A stretch of DNA of 64,000 bases from Setophaga petechia (Eukaryota; Chordata; Aves; Passeriformes; Parulidae). The translations under genes and the position numbers were made by a program. The stretch spans positions 40,175,291 through 40,239,290 of the forward strand of contig JANCRA010000003.1 of assembly GCA_024362935.1 (NCBI GenBank), in the 5' to 3' direction. The notes beneath the pieces are model-generated. The model worked only from the letters and a program-made list of their open reading frames with translations, was not told where the DNA came from and made no database searches. Of the stretch, positions 11,795-25,300 are shown piece by piece (position 1 is the first letter of the stretch; each line of letters begins with the position of its first letter).

Positions 11795-14098
11795 TCACTG
11801 AGACAGACTGGCCAAAGCTGCTGTGCCGATTGTGGCCGAGTACCCGTCACGGAGAGCTGCTCTTTGCCTGTGCCTTTGCTCGAAGCTGCAGAGAGGAGCA
11901 GAGCAAGCCCAGCTCCCCGTGGTGCCACGGGCACAGCCAGGTGTTTCAGGGAAGCCGTGGTTGCCATGGGGCTGGGGGATTTCTTTGGAGCTTAGTGGTG
12001 CGTGCTGTGCAACCAGGGAGTCCTTTGTATCCTGTCTCCCGCTGCCAGCCCTGGGGAAGGCCAGCAGTCATTGCCTGGAGGCAGCCCTTGCCTCCCGGTT
12101 GTTTATCCACATGCTGGTGCCTCCCGGTCAAGTTTGCAGGCTGCTCCAAAAACAGCTGCGTAAATGGTTTTGGTGGAGTCATTAAAACGTGCTGCACAAG
12201 GGCAGGGCGGAAGGGGGAGGGATGTTTTATTTTTGGCTGGGAGTTGTTTAATTTTACTGGAAGAACGATCCTTTTCAAGGCAGCCTTATGCAGCGTTGAT
12301 TGAGCATTGTTTCCAGCACTGCTCCTATAGCAACAGGAGAGAGACAGCTCCTATGAACTTCGACTTACAGCTCTGGGGAATGAGATGTCATTTAATTGCC
12401 CTTTACTGCTGCTTGATATTTGATCTGACTCTAATAAAGTGATTTTAGCTGTGGAGAGGAATATAACTCCTCAAATCGTTCAGTGACCACTTCAGAACAC
12501 CTCCAGAGACAATGTTACTGGGGATATATATAAGGACTGATGGTCAGAAGAGATTTCTTGTCCATTCGTGGTGCTGCTGTTAGAAAAGTGGGTATTTCCA
12601 GATATGAGTGTTCCCTCATGAGGATATTCTATGTAGAAAGGGAGGCTCCTGAAGTTGTCACAGGCATCTGTGGCTGCCATGATGAGGTGAGAGCTGCTGT
12701 TGCCCCATTCTGTGCCTGTATGATGTTCCTTTTTCTGTCTGTGTGCCAGGGCACTGCAAAGAGCATCATCCCATTCCTGGTACAGCAGGTACCTGCTCCA
12801 CTGCTGGCATGCTCAGGTTTGCTCTGGCATGGCTGGCACCAGTCCTGAGCTAATCAGCTACATGTCTGAAGCAGTAAGAATGTTAACCTTGGTTTCCACT
12901 GCCAAATCCCTTGTCAACTGCTTTTAAAATATGATTTTAGTGGAGTTCACTCTGAGGCAGGCTGCCTGGGAAAGATGTGTGGGGTGACTGCAGAGACTTG
13001 GTTTCCTTCTTTGCACCACAGAAAGTGAGAACAGGAACAACTCACTCAAAACAAAACAAGTTTTCTACAAAAGCTAAAGTTAGTGTGGATTTTTGTGCAC
13101 CTCTTGCTTTGTGCTGTTTGCAGTCAGGTGTCTTGGGCACAGGCAAGGCAGTGAGTGCTAACAAATGACTTGAAAACTTTATACTTTATAGCTTTGTGTT
13201 CTGCATTGGTCTTCCAGAAGACAGGACAGCTTGGCTGCTGGAGGATGGATGTTGAGGAGGGCAAATTCACCCCTTCTCTCTGCTGGGAGAGGCACTTAAT
13301 CTCTCTGTGCTCCTGTTATAACCTGCTCTCTTTTTTCTTTATTGGGGTTCTTTGAGGAGGCAGAGGATCTTTCAGGCAGTGAGATTAGAGAACACTGTGT
13401 GATTGAGAGGCTAGAGATGTACCTTGTAGGGCACACAAATTGCCTGCTCTCTCTTCCAAATACTGCTGCATAAGTTTTTAACAGTGGGATTTTAAGCCCT
13501 GTTATTTGTTAGTGAGTTTGGCGCAGTGAAGATGACAATCTGCCATGGGGTATGCACCTGACACTGTGGGGAGGTAGAAAATCTACTGGCTTTTAGCTGA
13601 GCACCTTTTCAATGTACAGATTTATAGGGAACAGAACTGCACTGAGACTGCAGCCAAATTTTGAGTGACTGTGTAGTAGCTACAATGCAGCACGTGTTCT
13701 TTGGTTAGTCTTTGCCCTCAGCTCAAACTACTGTGTAAAAACCCAGCTTTTTGCAGAGAGTGAAAAAATGGTTATCACTGCTACGTTATTTGGAGAATGC
13801 TTTGAATAGGCTTTGTGGATGCTGGGAGGATTTCTATCTTCCCAGGACTTTTAGTGCTTATTGACTTGGTTCTAGTACTGGCATGGCTACAGGGCAGGGA
13901 GGTTTTGTGAGCACTCTCTGAAAACACTGAGAGCCCAGTGGCTTTGCTTCTGAGCATTGGGCTCAAAATGAATGGGATGAATAGGAAGATAATGAATAGG
14001 AGGGGATCAGGCAGAAAGCTGATTCGGCACAAAATGTTTTGTTTAGAAATGTGGTTTAATGCTACTGGTAAATTCTCCAGTGCAGACAAAGCCCTGCT

Positions 14099-14136
14099 TA
14101 AAAATAAAAAAAAAAAAAAAAAAAGGAAAAGAAAAC
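14099..14136 (+). repeat. A-rich tract
   Basis: A near-pure poly(A) run (14106-14124) is flanked by AAAATAAA and AAAGGAAAAG. It could be the tail of an old retroposed sequence, but the preceding bases do not resemble any repeat I recognise and no flanking duplication is evident. Confidence 0.7.
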
Positions 14137-17100
14137 CTGAAACAAAAAGAACCCCACAATGCCCATGAGCAGATTGGGAAAATAGAGTTTAAAATACCAG
14201 TAGTGGGCTGCAGTGAAGAGTTTGCCTTGTCTGTTGGCTGACCCTGACCTGTCTGAACTATTGCTCCTTGTTGTGTCAGACCCTCATTGCTATGAGCTCT
14301 CTGCAAACACAGCCAGGCACTGATTTCTGCAGCTTCCAGTGGGAGAAAAGAGAAGGTTATTGTTCCTCTCCTCAGCTCAACGACGGGTGAAGTGGTTCCT
14401 GTGTATAAATAGCATGAAGTGCTTTTGGATCCTTCAGGATAAAGGAGGCCTTGTGGGATACAAGAGGAGGTTGTTTGACGCAGAAGGAGTTTCCCTTGGT
14501 CACACAGTGGGTGCTGGTCTCTGCCTGCCTTGCAGCTTCTGATGGGGACTAGGTCCTTGGAGGGGCTGCTTGTCCTGCTTTCCCACTTCTGGGAGCAGGA
14601 GACATGGGCTTTGTGCTCTCAGGTTGTGGCTGACTGAATGTTTTGTCAGGGAAGGGCTTTTTGTTTGCTTTGTAGTGAAACAGTGCTAGGGTACAGACAC
14701 GCAGTCCCAGGCACGCTCGATCACTCTTATCTTTCTCTCTTATGCTTTCTTTTCTTATTGGTTTTATGCCAAGGTCCTTGTTATCCTCAAGGATCCTGCA
14801 GCCAGGCATTGCCTCACCCATTTTGGCTAACCCCCTCATAAAACACTTAATTTGCAGGTATGTGGGTGGTGCTGAACAGGTAAATCCTTGCTGAGTTTGA
14901 AATTTATGCTTGTTGTTATTTATGCTTCAGTAAGGCCCTCCCCTGGGGGAGTAAACAGTCTTGAAAATATGAGTGAAAGGTCTGAATGCTCTTCTCTGGA
15001 GACACAGTCTTGATCAAAGAGCAGGTGACTGCTCAGGTGTATTAGGCATGCAGCTCCTCTCTGGATACTTGGCTCTTATCAAAATGAGCAGGAGTTTGGA
15101 GGCTGCATCTCTCTTGAGGGGTCTATTCAAAACACAGCACCTTGAGCCAGGGCAGAAGAAAGGAGGGATTTGGCAAGCATTCTGAGGGGTGACAGCAGGG
15201 CTGTCATGTGCCCATGGAGATGTTGCTTTGACACAGACTGTTGATATGAGATCCTCTCAGACTCCCAGAATGGGAGCAAACTTACCCTCTCTCACTTCTT
15301 TGGAAAAGTGCTCTCCCAGTCAAGAGGTAGGGTCAAGCAGGGTCTGCCAAAGATGTCAAGAAGGAGGGATTTGGACCAAAATCTGTTCTGTGTACCTGCC
15401 CCCCCTCTCCCCCCTAAATTTAAATGACAATTCTTTAGAAGGAGCTTTTCCTCCTCTGTGGATGCCTGACTTATGACTTATGTTTTGCATTCTCCCCAGT
15501 CCAAGGCACAAGTACTTTGACTTTGCAGCACGTTTCAAAATGCTGAGATGGAAAACAAAGCATTGAGCTTTGTGTCCTGGATCATCTTTCCCTTCTGAAA
15601 AGCCAGGAGTGTGGGAGCTGCATGAAGCAGATGAGTAAAGGGCAGGGTGCTATGGCTGGTCTTGGAGAGTTTGGGCTCAGCCTCAGGAGGAATAAAAACT
15701 ATTGCTTGCCTTCTAGGTGACTGTGCCTTTTCTCCTCTCCCTAGCTCCTCAGAAAGTTCCCTTATCTGACCTTTAATTAACAAGCCCAAGAACTTTGTTT
15801 GGCCTGCTTTCCAGTGGTGCAAGAAATGGAATTTCCACTTGTTTCTCTGAAGAGCTGTTTTTGTGGTCTAGAGGCTGTGTAGTAATGTAAATCAACAAAT
15901 TTCTGGCTCTTACTGGCATTATTTTTCATAGGGAATAGAAGCAGGGGTAATCCAAGCTGGTTATAAAAGAAGATGTGTTGCTAGTTTGGGACCCTCTGCC
16001 TTAGAAAAGCAGAGAAAAGAGAGAATGCTAGAGGCTGTTTGCCAGTGCAGCAGACTTAATGCAGCCTAGTGGCCTCCACAGAAGTGACAAGCCATGGGAT
16101 GACACACCAAGGTCAGAGGGATGGAGTGCTAGCAAGGGCCTTCAGCCTGTTGCTCTGCCATGTGCTGGGTACGCTGGAGGATATTTCTAGAAAGGCGATG
16201 TGGCTGACAGCCCAGGTGAGGTGTCTCTGCACTGGTACACTCAGTGTGGGCAACAAACGGGAGGACCTGGAAGCTACTGTGCTGCTAGAAAGCCACAACC
16301 TACCTGCCATGAGTGAATCTTGATGGGATGAATCCCCTGACTGCAGTGTGGCTATCAGTGGCTACATGGCTTCATCAAGGGAGAGCTGAGGAAGGAGAGA
16401 GGGTGGACTTGCCCATGACCAGGTTGAAAACTTGATCACTTGGAGGCACTAACACCAGGAAGGGCTTTGCACTGCACAGAAGGATCTTCCTGAGCTTTCT
16501 TATGGAGCTGCTTTCAGGCCTTTTCACCAGAATGAGCTGTCATTTTGTGTACACAGCCTTGACAGAATTGATAGCAGCATTTACAGGATGCAGCAGTAAA
16601 TACAAACCTGTCCTGACAGCTTTCTACCAGCAGAAGATGTTCATGCTCCCCCCTGCTGCAGTTAAGCTCTTCCCTGTTATCCAGTGCACACTTTGCACTT
16701 TAATCAAATGCATTCATAAGAATTATTCTGAAATCATGGGCTCTCTACTTAAAGGACTTGATGGCAAAGCATATAATCATATATTGATTTCAGAATAGTC
16801 TTTGGCATAGTTCATGATTCTCTGCATCTCTCTTCTTTTTTCCTTCAGCTTTCTGCTTTCCTAAATCCAGCAGCAGACTAGAGCCAGCAAGAAGAGAAGG
16901 GGTGGAAAAAAGCCTTTGAAGAGGACTGAACATTTGCACTGGTGCTGTCACCTGCTTTGGTGGTGAGAGGTCAGTGTCAAGACTGCTGATCCATGTTGCC
17001 TGTCAGTTTGGGGTGGATAATGGCACACGGTCTGAGTTTGACCTCTTTACCTGCAAGCTTTAGAATTCCTCTCCTGGGAAGGCTTTACTTAAATTACTTT

Positions 17101-18599
17101 TAGCTGCTTTCTGGCAGCTGGAGGCCCTTTCTGAGGATGTTCAGGGGGGTAGGTAAAGTGTCAGTGGTAATGTTTTCATCTTACAGAGAGGGAACTCAAG
17201 AGAGGTCATGCTTCCAAAGGCTGGAGTTTAGCCTTGACGAAGAATGTCAGTGAGTTTGCTGAAGATTAAAGTTCTTGGCCCACACCTGCACTGCACATAC
17301 CAAGGGAAGGATGTCTGCTTTGTTTGCTGATGGCTGCCAGGGTTATCTGGCCCAGCTCAAGTCGTTTCCAGTGGAACATTTCCCTCCAGGCCGGCAGTGT
17401 GCCCAGTGGTTGCACTTTTGCTACAGCATAGGTGCAGTGGGATTTCCTGCAGCAAGTCTTTCTTATGTGCTTTGGCAAAGGTGTTAGAAGTTATCTAAGT
17501 TGGGGTGTGTGAGTTATCTGTGGAATAGTTGTTACTGATGTGTTGGATACCAATTTGCTTGCTATCACTCAAAAATCAATACTTTTAAATAATGATGCTT
17601 TTAATGGCCCGGGAGCTATTAATTTTCTTTTGCATTATTTCTTCCCCATCTGTCATTTGCTGCTTTAGGGCAGGTTGTGCAGAAAAAGCCTGGAGGTCTG
17701 GCTTTCTTTGCTGTTTAATTAAGTGCTGTTACTCTGCAAGTTGAGGCAAATGTACCAAGCAGTGTCTGGGATGACTAAATGAATGTCTATCCAGCAGGAG
17801 AGTGTGTGTGTGTGCATGTCATATGCTTTCTGAGCTGGGCTGTGTGTGCATGCTTATGTGTGCCTCTGGGTCTGCAAAGAAAAACACAGTGGTGTGGTGT
17901 GGAACACACAGAGCAAGTCCTGCCATTGAAATTTTAGGTTTCACAGTTGTCTGTGCGGTGCTTGTGTTCCCAGATGCTCAGCACCCAGAACTGGAACCAT
18001 TCTGCTCAGCTTCTGGTGAGCTCTTGTGGTCTGGTTTGTCCTAAGGGTTCAGTTATGGTAGGATGAGAGCCCAAGAAAATCAGATATAGAATGGTTTCAT
18101 GTTTGATGTGATCCCAGCCTTGCTGGCAGTCATGTACTGTATATTCTTACCCTCTTAGGAGGCTGTGGCTTGCAGTCACACAGGGCAGGATGAGCTCACT
18201 CTTTATCTCTTTTATCTTTTTGAGATGTTTGCATAGGTTCCTCCTTGCTTCACTGTTATTTCACTGTTATTCACTGTTACTTGTATATTTCATTGTTAGC
18301 ATCTCTCAATCTCTGATGTATTTAAACCAGTAAGCCTCATAAATTATTGCCAAAATCGCTTCACCAGGCATTCCTCTCATTATAAGTATGTATTTTACTA
18401 ATCATAAAAGAGGTTGTTCCAGTTCACTGGCTGAAGTAGTCTTTGCAGGCAAAAGCACTTTTGAGTCCGTGAAATTGTGTTGCTGTCGGGCTTTTGCCAA
18501 TTTGCCGGTCACCTGGAGCCTCTCAGCTGGCATTCCTCCATCAGCTCACTGCACAGCCTCATAAAATCACTGGGTTTAGAGAAAGATGAGGGTCTTGAA

Positions 18600-18718
18600 C
18601 TGGAGAGGAAGAGAGGGGCAAGGGGTCAGACTGAGGGACTTGCCCAAGTCTGTGCGCAAAGTCTGTGTCAGAGTGGGAAGCTGGATTCAAGCTGTTCAAC
18701 TCCCAGTTTCTTGAATTA
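18600..18718 (+). repeat. Ancient MIR/L2-like repeat fragment
   Basis: The segment reads 'ctgagggacttgcccaag' and then, after a gap, 'cagagtgggaagctggattcaa' and 'caactcccagttt'. This matches the characteristic order at the end of MIR and related CORE-SINE or L2 elements (ACTTGCCCAAGGTCACACAGC, then GGCAGAGCTGGGATTC, then CTGACTCC). Such elements predate the bird-mammal split. The assignment is from pattern memory. Confidence 0.6.
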
Positions 18719-20095
18719 ATCTTCAGACTGTTACCCCTCCTTCTCATCTACAGGTTCTCTCACTTGTTTTTTCCTCTCGGCTTAATGCATTTTGTTTTCC
18801 CTAGAGAATTATTTCTCTCTGTCATTTCTATTGCAGTGTGTGTGTGTGGGCTCTTGTTGATTCTTGTGACTTCCATAAAAATACTTCTTTCCATTGTGCG
18901 ACTTAATTTCACAGCCTGCATTCCTTGATTGCTTGCTGAAATTTAACTTGCTGATGAAGCTACTGTCTGTTGGACTGGACCAAGTAAACTTCATTATGGA
19001 AATACTTTTAGTCTTCTAACCACTTTTTCAGTTAGCACAGTACTTCCCATTATGAAGCTCATGTTTAATTAATATGTTTTTATGTAATTGTAAATATACC
19101 CTTGTGGCAGAGCTTTCCATTTCCTGTTCATCAGAGAGCTCATGTGTAATTATTGATAGTGATTCAGAACAGGTTTTTTCCACAGTGTTTAAAATAGAAC
19201 AGAATTATGTGTGTTAATTACTGTTGCTGCTCCTTGTCCGGTTTCAAGAGTGATTCATATCAGTTCTGAGGGTTTGTTATAAGGATGACTGAAGGCAAGA
19301 GACCCTGGCTGTGTCAGTGAACTCAGGATGAGACCCTCGTATTCATCCTGATGCTGTGACGCTGATCAACACCTCTGTGCTTTTTGGGACCATGAGGCTC
19401 AGAGCCTGAAGTGACCCTAAGCCTGGGAAGCAGATTGTGGTTCCCCCCTCCCACTGCTGGGGCTCCTCTGGAAAAGCCTTTCACTGTAGTTTCCTGCCCT
19501 GTCTTGCTTTCCCTGAAGATCAGGATAGCTCCCTGAAGCCTGACCCTGTCTTTGCAGGTGATGGGAGGCAGCAGATCACCCTGTGTGAGGCAAGGAGCAC
19601 AAACACCATTTCCAAAAAGAGGGTCTGCAGAGTTGCCTTTCCCTGAATAGCTGGCTGGGTGAGTCATGGAGCATGCAGAGGCAGCCAGAGCCATCAGCTC
19701 TGCTCCTGGCTAGGAGGGATAGATCAGACAGGAGACAGCCCTGATTGCTTTCTGATTCATGGTCTGCCATCCCTGGTGATTCACCCTGCTTTATAAACCT
19801 GCAGCTGTTCCCTGCCAGCTTTCTGGAAACAGGCATATCCTCTCCTGCCAGCAGCAAAGCCAGGCTGCCTGAAAGGCCCGTACCCAGTGCTGGGTGCAGC
19901 AGGACCTGCAGTCTTGGGAGGGATTTGAGACCGTCTGTCATCTGATGCAAGTGCAGGCTCAGCTGTGTGTCTGCCCAGTCCTCACCCTGGACTAGATGGA
20001 GCTGTGACTGGGATTTCTGAGCTATTGGATCAGAAGGAGAGACAAGTTAGTATCCCTTGCTAGGGGCCAGCACCTGCTGTATGGCAGTATGTAGG

Positions 20096-20162
20096 GGATG
20101 GATGGATGGATGGATGGATGGATGGATGGATGGATGGATGGATGGATGGATGGATGGATGGA
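20096..20162. repeat. (GGAT)n microsatellite, about 16 copies
   Basis: An uninterrupted tetranucleotide array, GGAT/ATGG depending on phase. It opens long spurious reading frames (Trp-Met-Asp-Gly repeats) in both directions. It is likely to be length-polymorphic. Confidence 0.97.
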
Positions 20163-22273
20163 AGAAAGGAAGCAATGAAGGAAGGCTGGTTCCTAAAATC
20201 CTTGGGAGCAAGAGGGAAACTGAGCCAAGGAGCCTAAGGACAGAAAGCATGGTTATCATCCCCTGGTCAGTCTCTGCAAGCCTGCAGTGCACGTTCCTCT
20301 ACATGCAGCCCTGATACTGGAAGGGGTGGCCAGAAGTCCTGTTACTGGAAGGCATCTCTCAGATCTGGGCTGAGGTACCTGTTCTGAGTTGTGCAGGTGT
20401 GTGTGCCTGCCTTGCTGCTGCCATTCTTGTTCTGTGGCTTAATGAAGCTTCTGGCAGCTATAAATCTGTCACCTTCCATGAGTGCTGTGTTCTTGGGGCG
20501 TTCTCCATTCTTCTCATGGAGAATTTGCAAGCCTGGTCAGTGCATGCAGTACCATCAGCATCCATTCCTTCCCAAAGCCCCCAGGGTACTTTTGTGCTGC
20601 AACATGGTAATTAATCTGAGCATTGCTGGAGGTTATGATCTCTTCTGGAGATAACTCTGAAGAGTTGTTCTCCTTGATCTGTGCCACCATTTCAGAGCTG
20701 CTCCCTTTTCCAGTAAAGCAGCGTTCTGCTGCCAGCTGCTGTTGCCAGATGTTATTCCAGAGAAAAATGTTTTCTTGTGAAATGGTGAAGGGGATGGGCA
20801 TGGGTGGGACTGTTGGCACACTCTTGCTTTTCTTGCTAGCTTCATTTGTTAGTTTCTAAAGCAGGGGCCTGGCTGGGGCTTTTGAGTGGGCTGGTGTGAA
20901 GCACAAGGAAATAGTTTCCTGCAAATAAAATACAGTTATGCTGCACAATGGGCAACTGCTGTTCCCAGCCTTGGTTCATCTGGCTCTAAAGCCAACATTA
21001 GAAGTGTGGTGGCAAAGATAATGCTGATAGTTAGCTGATGTGCAGCCTGGCTGTGTGTACCTGTTTCTCACTTTCTTTGCTGTCAGGTGTTTTGCCAAGG
21101 TAGATGAGTCTGTATTGCATGGGTGGGTGTAGCTGCAGTGGGTCCCTGGAGGGAGTTTGCATTACTTGTGTGAAGAAGTTTTGTATATTAACTAAGCATG
21201 AACTCCATGCCTCTGGAAAAATGTCAAGGCTGTTTGCCTTCCTTTTTCCAGGGAAATTGATGGTTTAGGAAAACATTGCACTCTGATGTCAGTGCACAAC
21301 GTTTGCATCACTCCTTGCTGGCTGGTGTGGGAGGAAAGAGATGATTTTTTCATTGAGTGCAAGTGGTGAGGATTTGGTTGCGCTTCTGCATCCTGCCTCA
21401 CATAGGTGATGCTCGCAGCAATACTCTGTGCAGTGCTTTTGTCCTGTCTGCCTGGTCAGGCAGTGATGAGGATATTTTTTTGAGAGGTTCAGACTTTGAG
21501 GTCTGAACAACAGGCAGAGGAGTAACAAGGAGCTGTGCTTGCTGCAGACTTACTTCTGGGAAACCTGCTCCAGGGTGCAGCAGGTCTGTAACATTGCACT
21601 GGGACTGACTCACAACAAAATCTCATTCCTTACATATCTGCAGGGGCATTTTATGTTCTCAAATCATCTGAAGCCAAGGGTTGTGTTTCTTCCTCTTAGT
21701 AGCTGGGATAGTCTCTTAGTGCCCTGGGGGACAGCCAGCCAGTGAGAAGGGTCATGGAAAGTAAGCAGTGAGGAAGAGAATTAATTACTCCAACAGACTG
21801 CTGGGGTTCAAAAAGGATAGGACATCTGAACATATAACAAGTGTGTTCCCAGTTACAGTTGTAAAGATCAAAAATAGCCCAAACTTAGAGAAGGATCTAT
21901 TTAAGGCAGTTGTAACTAATGCCAGTGAGAGGATAATATTATTTGGAGACAGATTATTCCATAAATATCAGAGACCAGGGTTTCTGTTGCCACCTTCAGA
22001 ACAGCAGCTACAGGCTGCAGTCAGGAGCCAGACTGGGGTTTTCTGGAGAGCAGGCCTGGGATTGTGTAGGTCACCCAAATGGACAGGAGAGCTCTTTATC
22101 TGAGCAAGCACTGTCCTGTGTCCCCGAAGTCAACTGAATGGTTTGTTCACCAGCTTACTTCAAAAGATTGCAAGTGTTAGGTCTTGCAGGAGGAGAGTGG
22201 TAATGCTGCCCTCTGGGAGAAGTGGTGTGATGACTGACTCAAGCTGTTTTGGTTTGTTTTTGTTTTTTTTTAG

Positions 22274-22293
22274 GAACTTGGTGAACCAGAAAG
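22274..22293 (+). other. CD151: CD151 5' UTR part of the first coding exon
   Basis: The exon begins directly after a strong acceptor: a long T/G tract with eight consecutive T, then TTAG. Twenty bases precede the start codon at 22294. The ATG has G at -3 in the context GAAAGATGC, and it is followed by the expected tetraspanin N-terminus. Confidence 0.8.
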
Positions 22294-22377
22294 ATGCGTG
22301 AGTATACAGAAAAGAAGGAAACATGTGGAACCATCTGCCTGAAGTACCTTCTCTTCATCTTCAACTTCTTTTTCTGG
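22294..22377 (+). CDS. CD151: CD151 coding exon 1 (residues 1-28)
   Basis: It encodes the short cytoplasmic N-terminus ([15 protein letters not shown]) with palmitoylation cysteines 11 and 15, and the first half of membrane segment 1, ending at W28. The donor is TGG|GTAGGA. Confidence 0.96.
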
Positions 22378-25300
22378 GTAGGAAAACTCAGTCTGTGTCA
22401 GAGGCAATGAGGTGGCACTGCAATTTTGGGGTCAGGGGTGCAGAAATCTTGGGTGTAAGAAAGTCTTTGGGAAGAAGAGCTGACGTCAGTAGGACACAGC
22501 CTTTGTCCTGTTGGGTGAAGGTGAAATGTCACCCCTGGGGCTTGGCTGCTCAGGCTGCAGAAGTTATGGTTTGACACTCTAGCATGTGGCTGTTTCTAGG
22601 TCATGTTACCAAATATAGAAAATTACAGGAAACTGAAAATAAGCCTTGATTTTTCACCTTTTTCACGCTTTTTCCAGAGCCTGAAGGCTCCACTGTCTTG
22701 CCATTCCTCCTCTCAAAATGGCAGAGGGAGTGCTGGCAGATGACACACACCTTCTTGCAGCTGATCCACTTTAGAGCTTCTTAGAGTCATATTTTCCACC
22801 ACAAAAGTTACTGATGCCAAAGGATTGTGTTTTACTTCAGTGCATGGGACAGACCAATGGAGTGTCCAGATCAGACCTTTAAGAAAAACTGTCTGAGTTT
22901 ACCAGAAGCTGCTTAAAACCCTCTGGAAGCTGAAGGCTTACAAAGAGAGAGGGGACCACTAGGGATGCGGTTGGGTTCTCTGTGTTCACTTGTCACAAGG
23001 GTTAAGTTTAGCCAGCCAGGTTGGTCATACAGATTTGACGTGTTTTATTTGCCCAACACCCAGTGTGGCTACATTTGGGAAGACTCTGGTCTGAGCATGA
23101 ACTGCTGTACACTGGTAGATGGTTTAGATGGTTTCCATCTCAGGCTGCCTGGGGTATTGAACTGGGTGTCTTGAAGCTCAGGACCTGTTCCAGTCCCAGT
23201 GAGTCCATCCTTTAATGTAGATCATCTTTGGCTAGCTGAGAGAGCTTTGGCACATCCTGCTGTCTCTGTCCAGCTGCTCTGGGAGGCGAGGCAGTTCATG
23301 AGTTCATGCCTCAGACACCCTTCATTTGCTTGCTTCTCTCTCTCCCCAGCTGGCTGGCGGGGCTGTGATGGCAGTGGGCGCCTGGACCCTGGCTGAGAAG
23401 AGTGACTACATCAGCCTGCTCTCCTCCAGCACATACTCTGCCACTGCTTATATCCTGGTGGTGGCTGGGGTGGTGGTCATGGTCACTGGCATCCTTGGGT
23501 GCTGTGCCACCTTCAAAGAGCGGCGCAATTTGCTACGAGTGGTGAGTTTTGCTTGATTGTTTTATTTGGGGGAAACATCTTGGTTGTGTTGTGCACCAGC
23601 CTTATTTGTTTGTCCTAGAGCAAATATCACTAAGGTCTCCAGCTCCTGACAGCAGTGCTGTCCATGTCCCAGGGGACAGGAGCATTTTGTTTCATCCACA
23701 CAAAGAGTGTGCTGCATGGTTCAAGAGTAAAAAGTGTATTTGAAATACCTGTGCTTAATGTGAGAACATCTATTTGAAACTATTCAAAACAAAATCTTGT
23801 GGCTTTTGTCTTTTCCTTCTTCCTTGCTCATTTTGTACTCTGTTTTGGAAAATGGAAAGAGGGAGGAAAATATGAGAGACCTGTAACAAAATGACATTGG
23901 GTTCAATTTTTAATGACATTAGGTTCAAGCCAGATTAATGCACTTTTTCACTTGGTTGTCAAAGATCAGGACATTTCCAATATTTTCTTCAGTTGCAAAA
24001 AAATCACTTTAGTCTTGCTTCCACAAAGAAGAGCCATACTACTTTGATAATCTGCTGCTGCTTTTACAGCTTTCTCTGTGTTACTTCCTGAGCTCCCTGC
24101 TCACCCACCTACACTGAAGTTTTTTACCATCCCTGAAGTTTCTATTTTGCTTGCTCCCTCTCAAATCTCCCTTTCAGTCTGGAGTGTGGCAGCAGTCTGT
24201 TCTAGTGTCTGGGCTGCAGTGGTGAGTGCAGTGACTGAAATAACAATCAGTGGCTCTTGGCATTCACAGGTACAGAAAAAAAATACTTCAGCCACCACCT
24301 CCTCCTTTTGCAAATCCTCGTTCACCTGACTGACTCATTTCTCCTCTTTAGTTTGGATAGAGGAGCAGAAATAAGAGTTGTGAGCAAGCCTGATGCTTCA
24401 CTGCTATCCAGACCTGATAATCCCTGTGAGAAGCAGAGTAGGGCCAGGGAGGGAGAATAAAATATAGAGGGAGACACAGTGAGTGCATTGCTGATGCTTG
24501 TTCAGTGGGTTCCTGGTCTGTAGCTGTTGGTTTTGGCCTTGCTTCACTGACTCTCCATGCCAGAGAGACCTCCCTTTGTCTTTTTCCCTCACCAGAAGCT
24601 ACATATGAAAATCCAGTGGAGTTTTCTTTGTTATTCTGCCATAGAAAATGAATAATTTTCTCTTGGGAATAAAAGGTCACTCTGTCTCCTTACACCACGT
24701 GTCCTTTCGGAATGGCTGGTTGTGACAGACCTATTGTCTCTTCTTGCTCGTGCTCTGCTTTGGTTGCCCTGAGTAATCTGAGACAGGGCTGTGCTTGCCA
24801 GGGCTGGGTGAGCCTGGCTGGGGGCCTCTGCCAGCTCTGAGCTCAGACAGTAATCCTGACAGCTTCACAGTCACCCCAGGGGCTGTGCCAGCCAGTCCCA
24901 CTTTCCCTCTGTACAAGAGACCCATGTAAATACAGGAGGGAGCAGTATAAGCAGCACAGAGCTGTGCTCTCCCCAGTGCTGCCTTGGTGCTTTTAAGAAT
25001 CGATTACTGACAGCTTTGGATGCTGTTTGTAAAATACATACCTGGTTTTCAGTTTGTTTTTCTCTTGAAAAGTTGGGAAGATGTGAATTTTTTTCTGCCT
25101 TGTATGTAATTTGAGTTTTATGAGCCCACTTCAAGGCTTTTGATAGTATTTCACTGCTCATCACTGACAGCTGTGCTACTTTTTTATCATTTCTTACTGG
25201 CCTTCCTTAACCATGTGCTGTGTTGAGGCTTGGGCAGTAGAGAAGGAGTTTCTCTGGCTCCATGAGCAGGCAAGGCAGTGGATCTGCAGCCTGGCTGGCT

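Larger units (their letters stand above)
4001..22273 (+). other. Presumed first intron of CD151 (about 18 kb), no coding sequence seen
   Basis: No open frame in this stretch resembles a known protein. It ends at a very strong acceptor: a T-rich tract at 22246-22271 and AG at 22272-22273. It contains an (AT)n tract, two diverged direct repeats, a minus-strand solo LTR, an A-rich tract, one ancient SINE-like fragment and a tetranucleotide array, each listed separately. Calling it one intron depends on the CpG island at 3470-4000 being the CD151 promoter. Additional 5' UTR exons or an unrelated lncRNA could lie inside. Confidence 0.45.

Noticed and set aside
11018..11799. Target-site duplication around the first LTR
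   Set aside because: The bases on the two sides (tacac and tcact) do not match, so no duplication is claimed.
20047..20314. Frames encoding Trp-Met-Asp-Gly or His-Pro-Ser-Ile repeats
   Set aside because: Direct translation of the tetranucleotide microsatellite.
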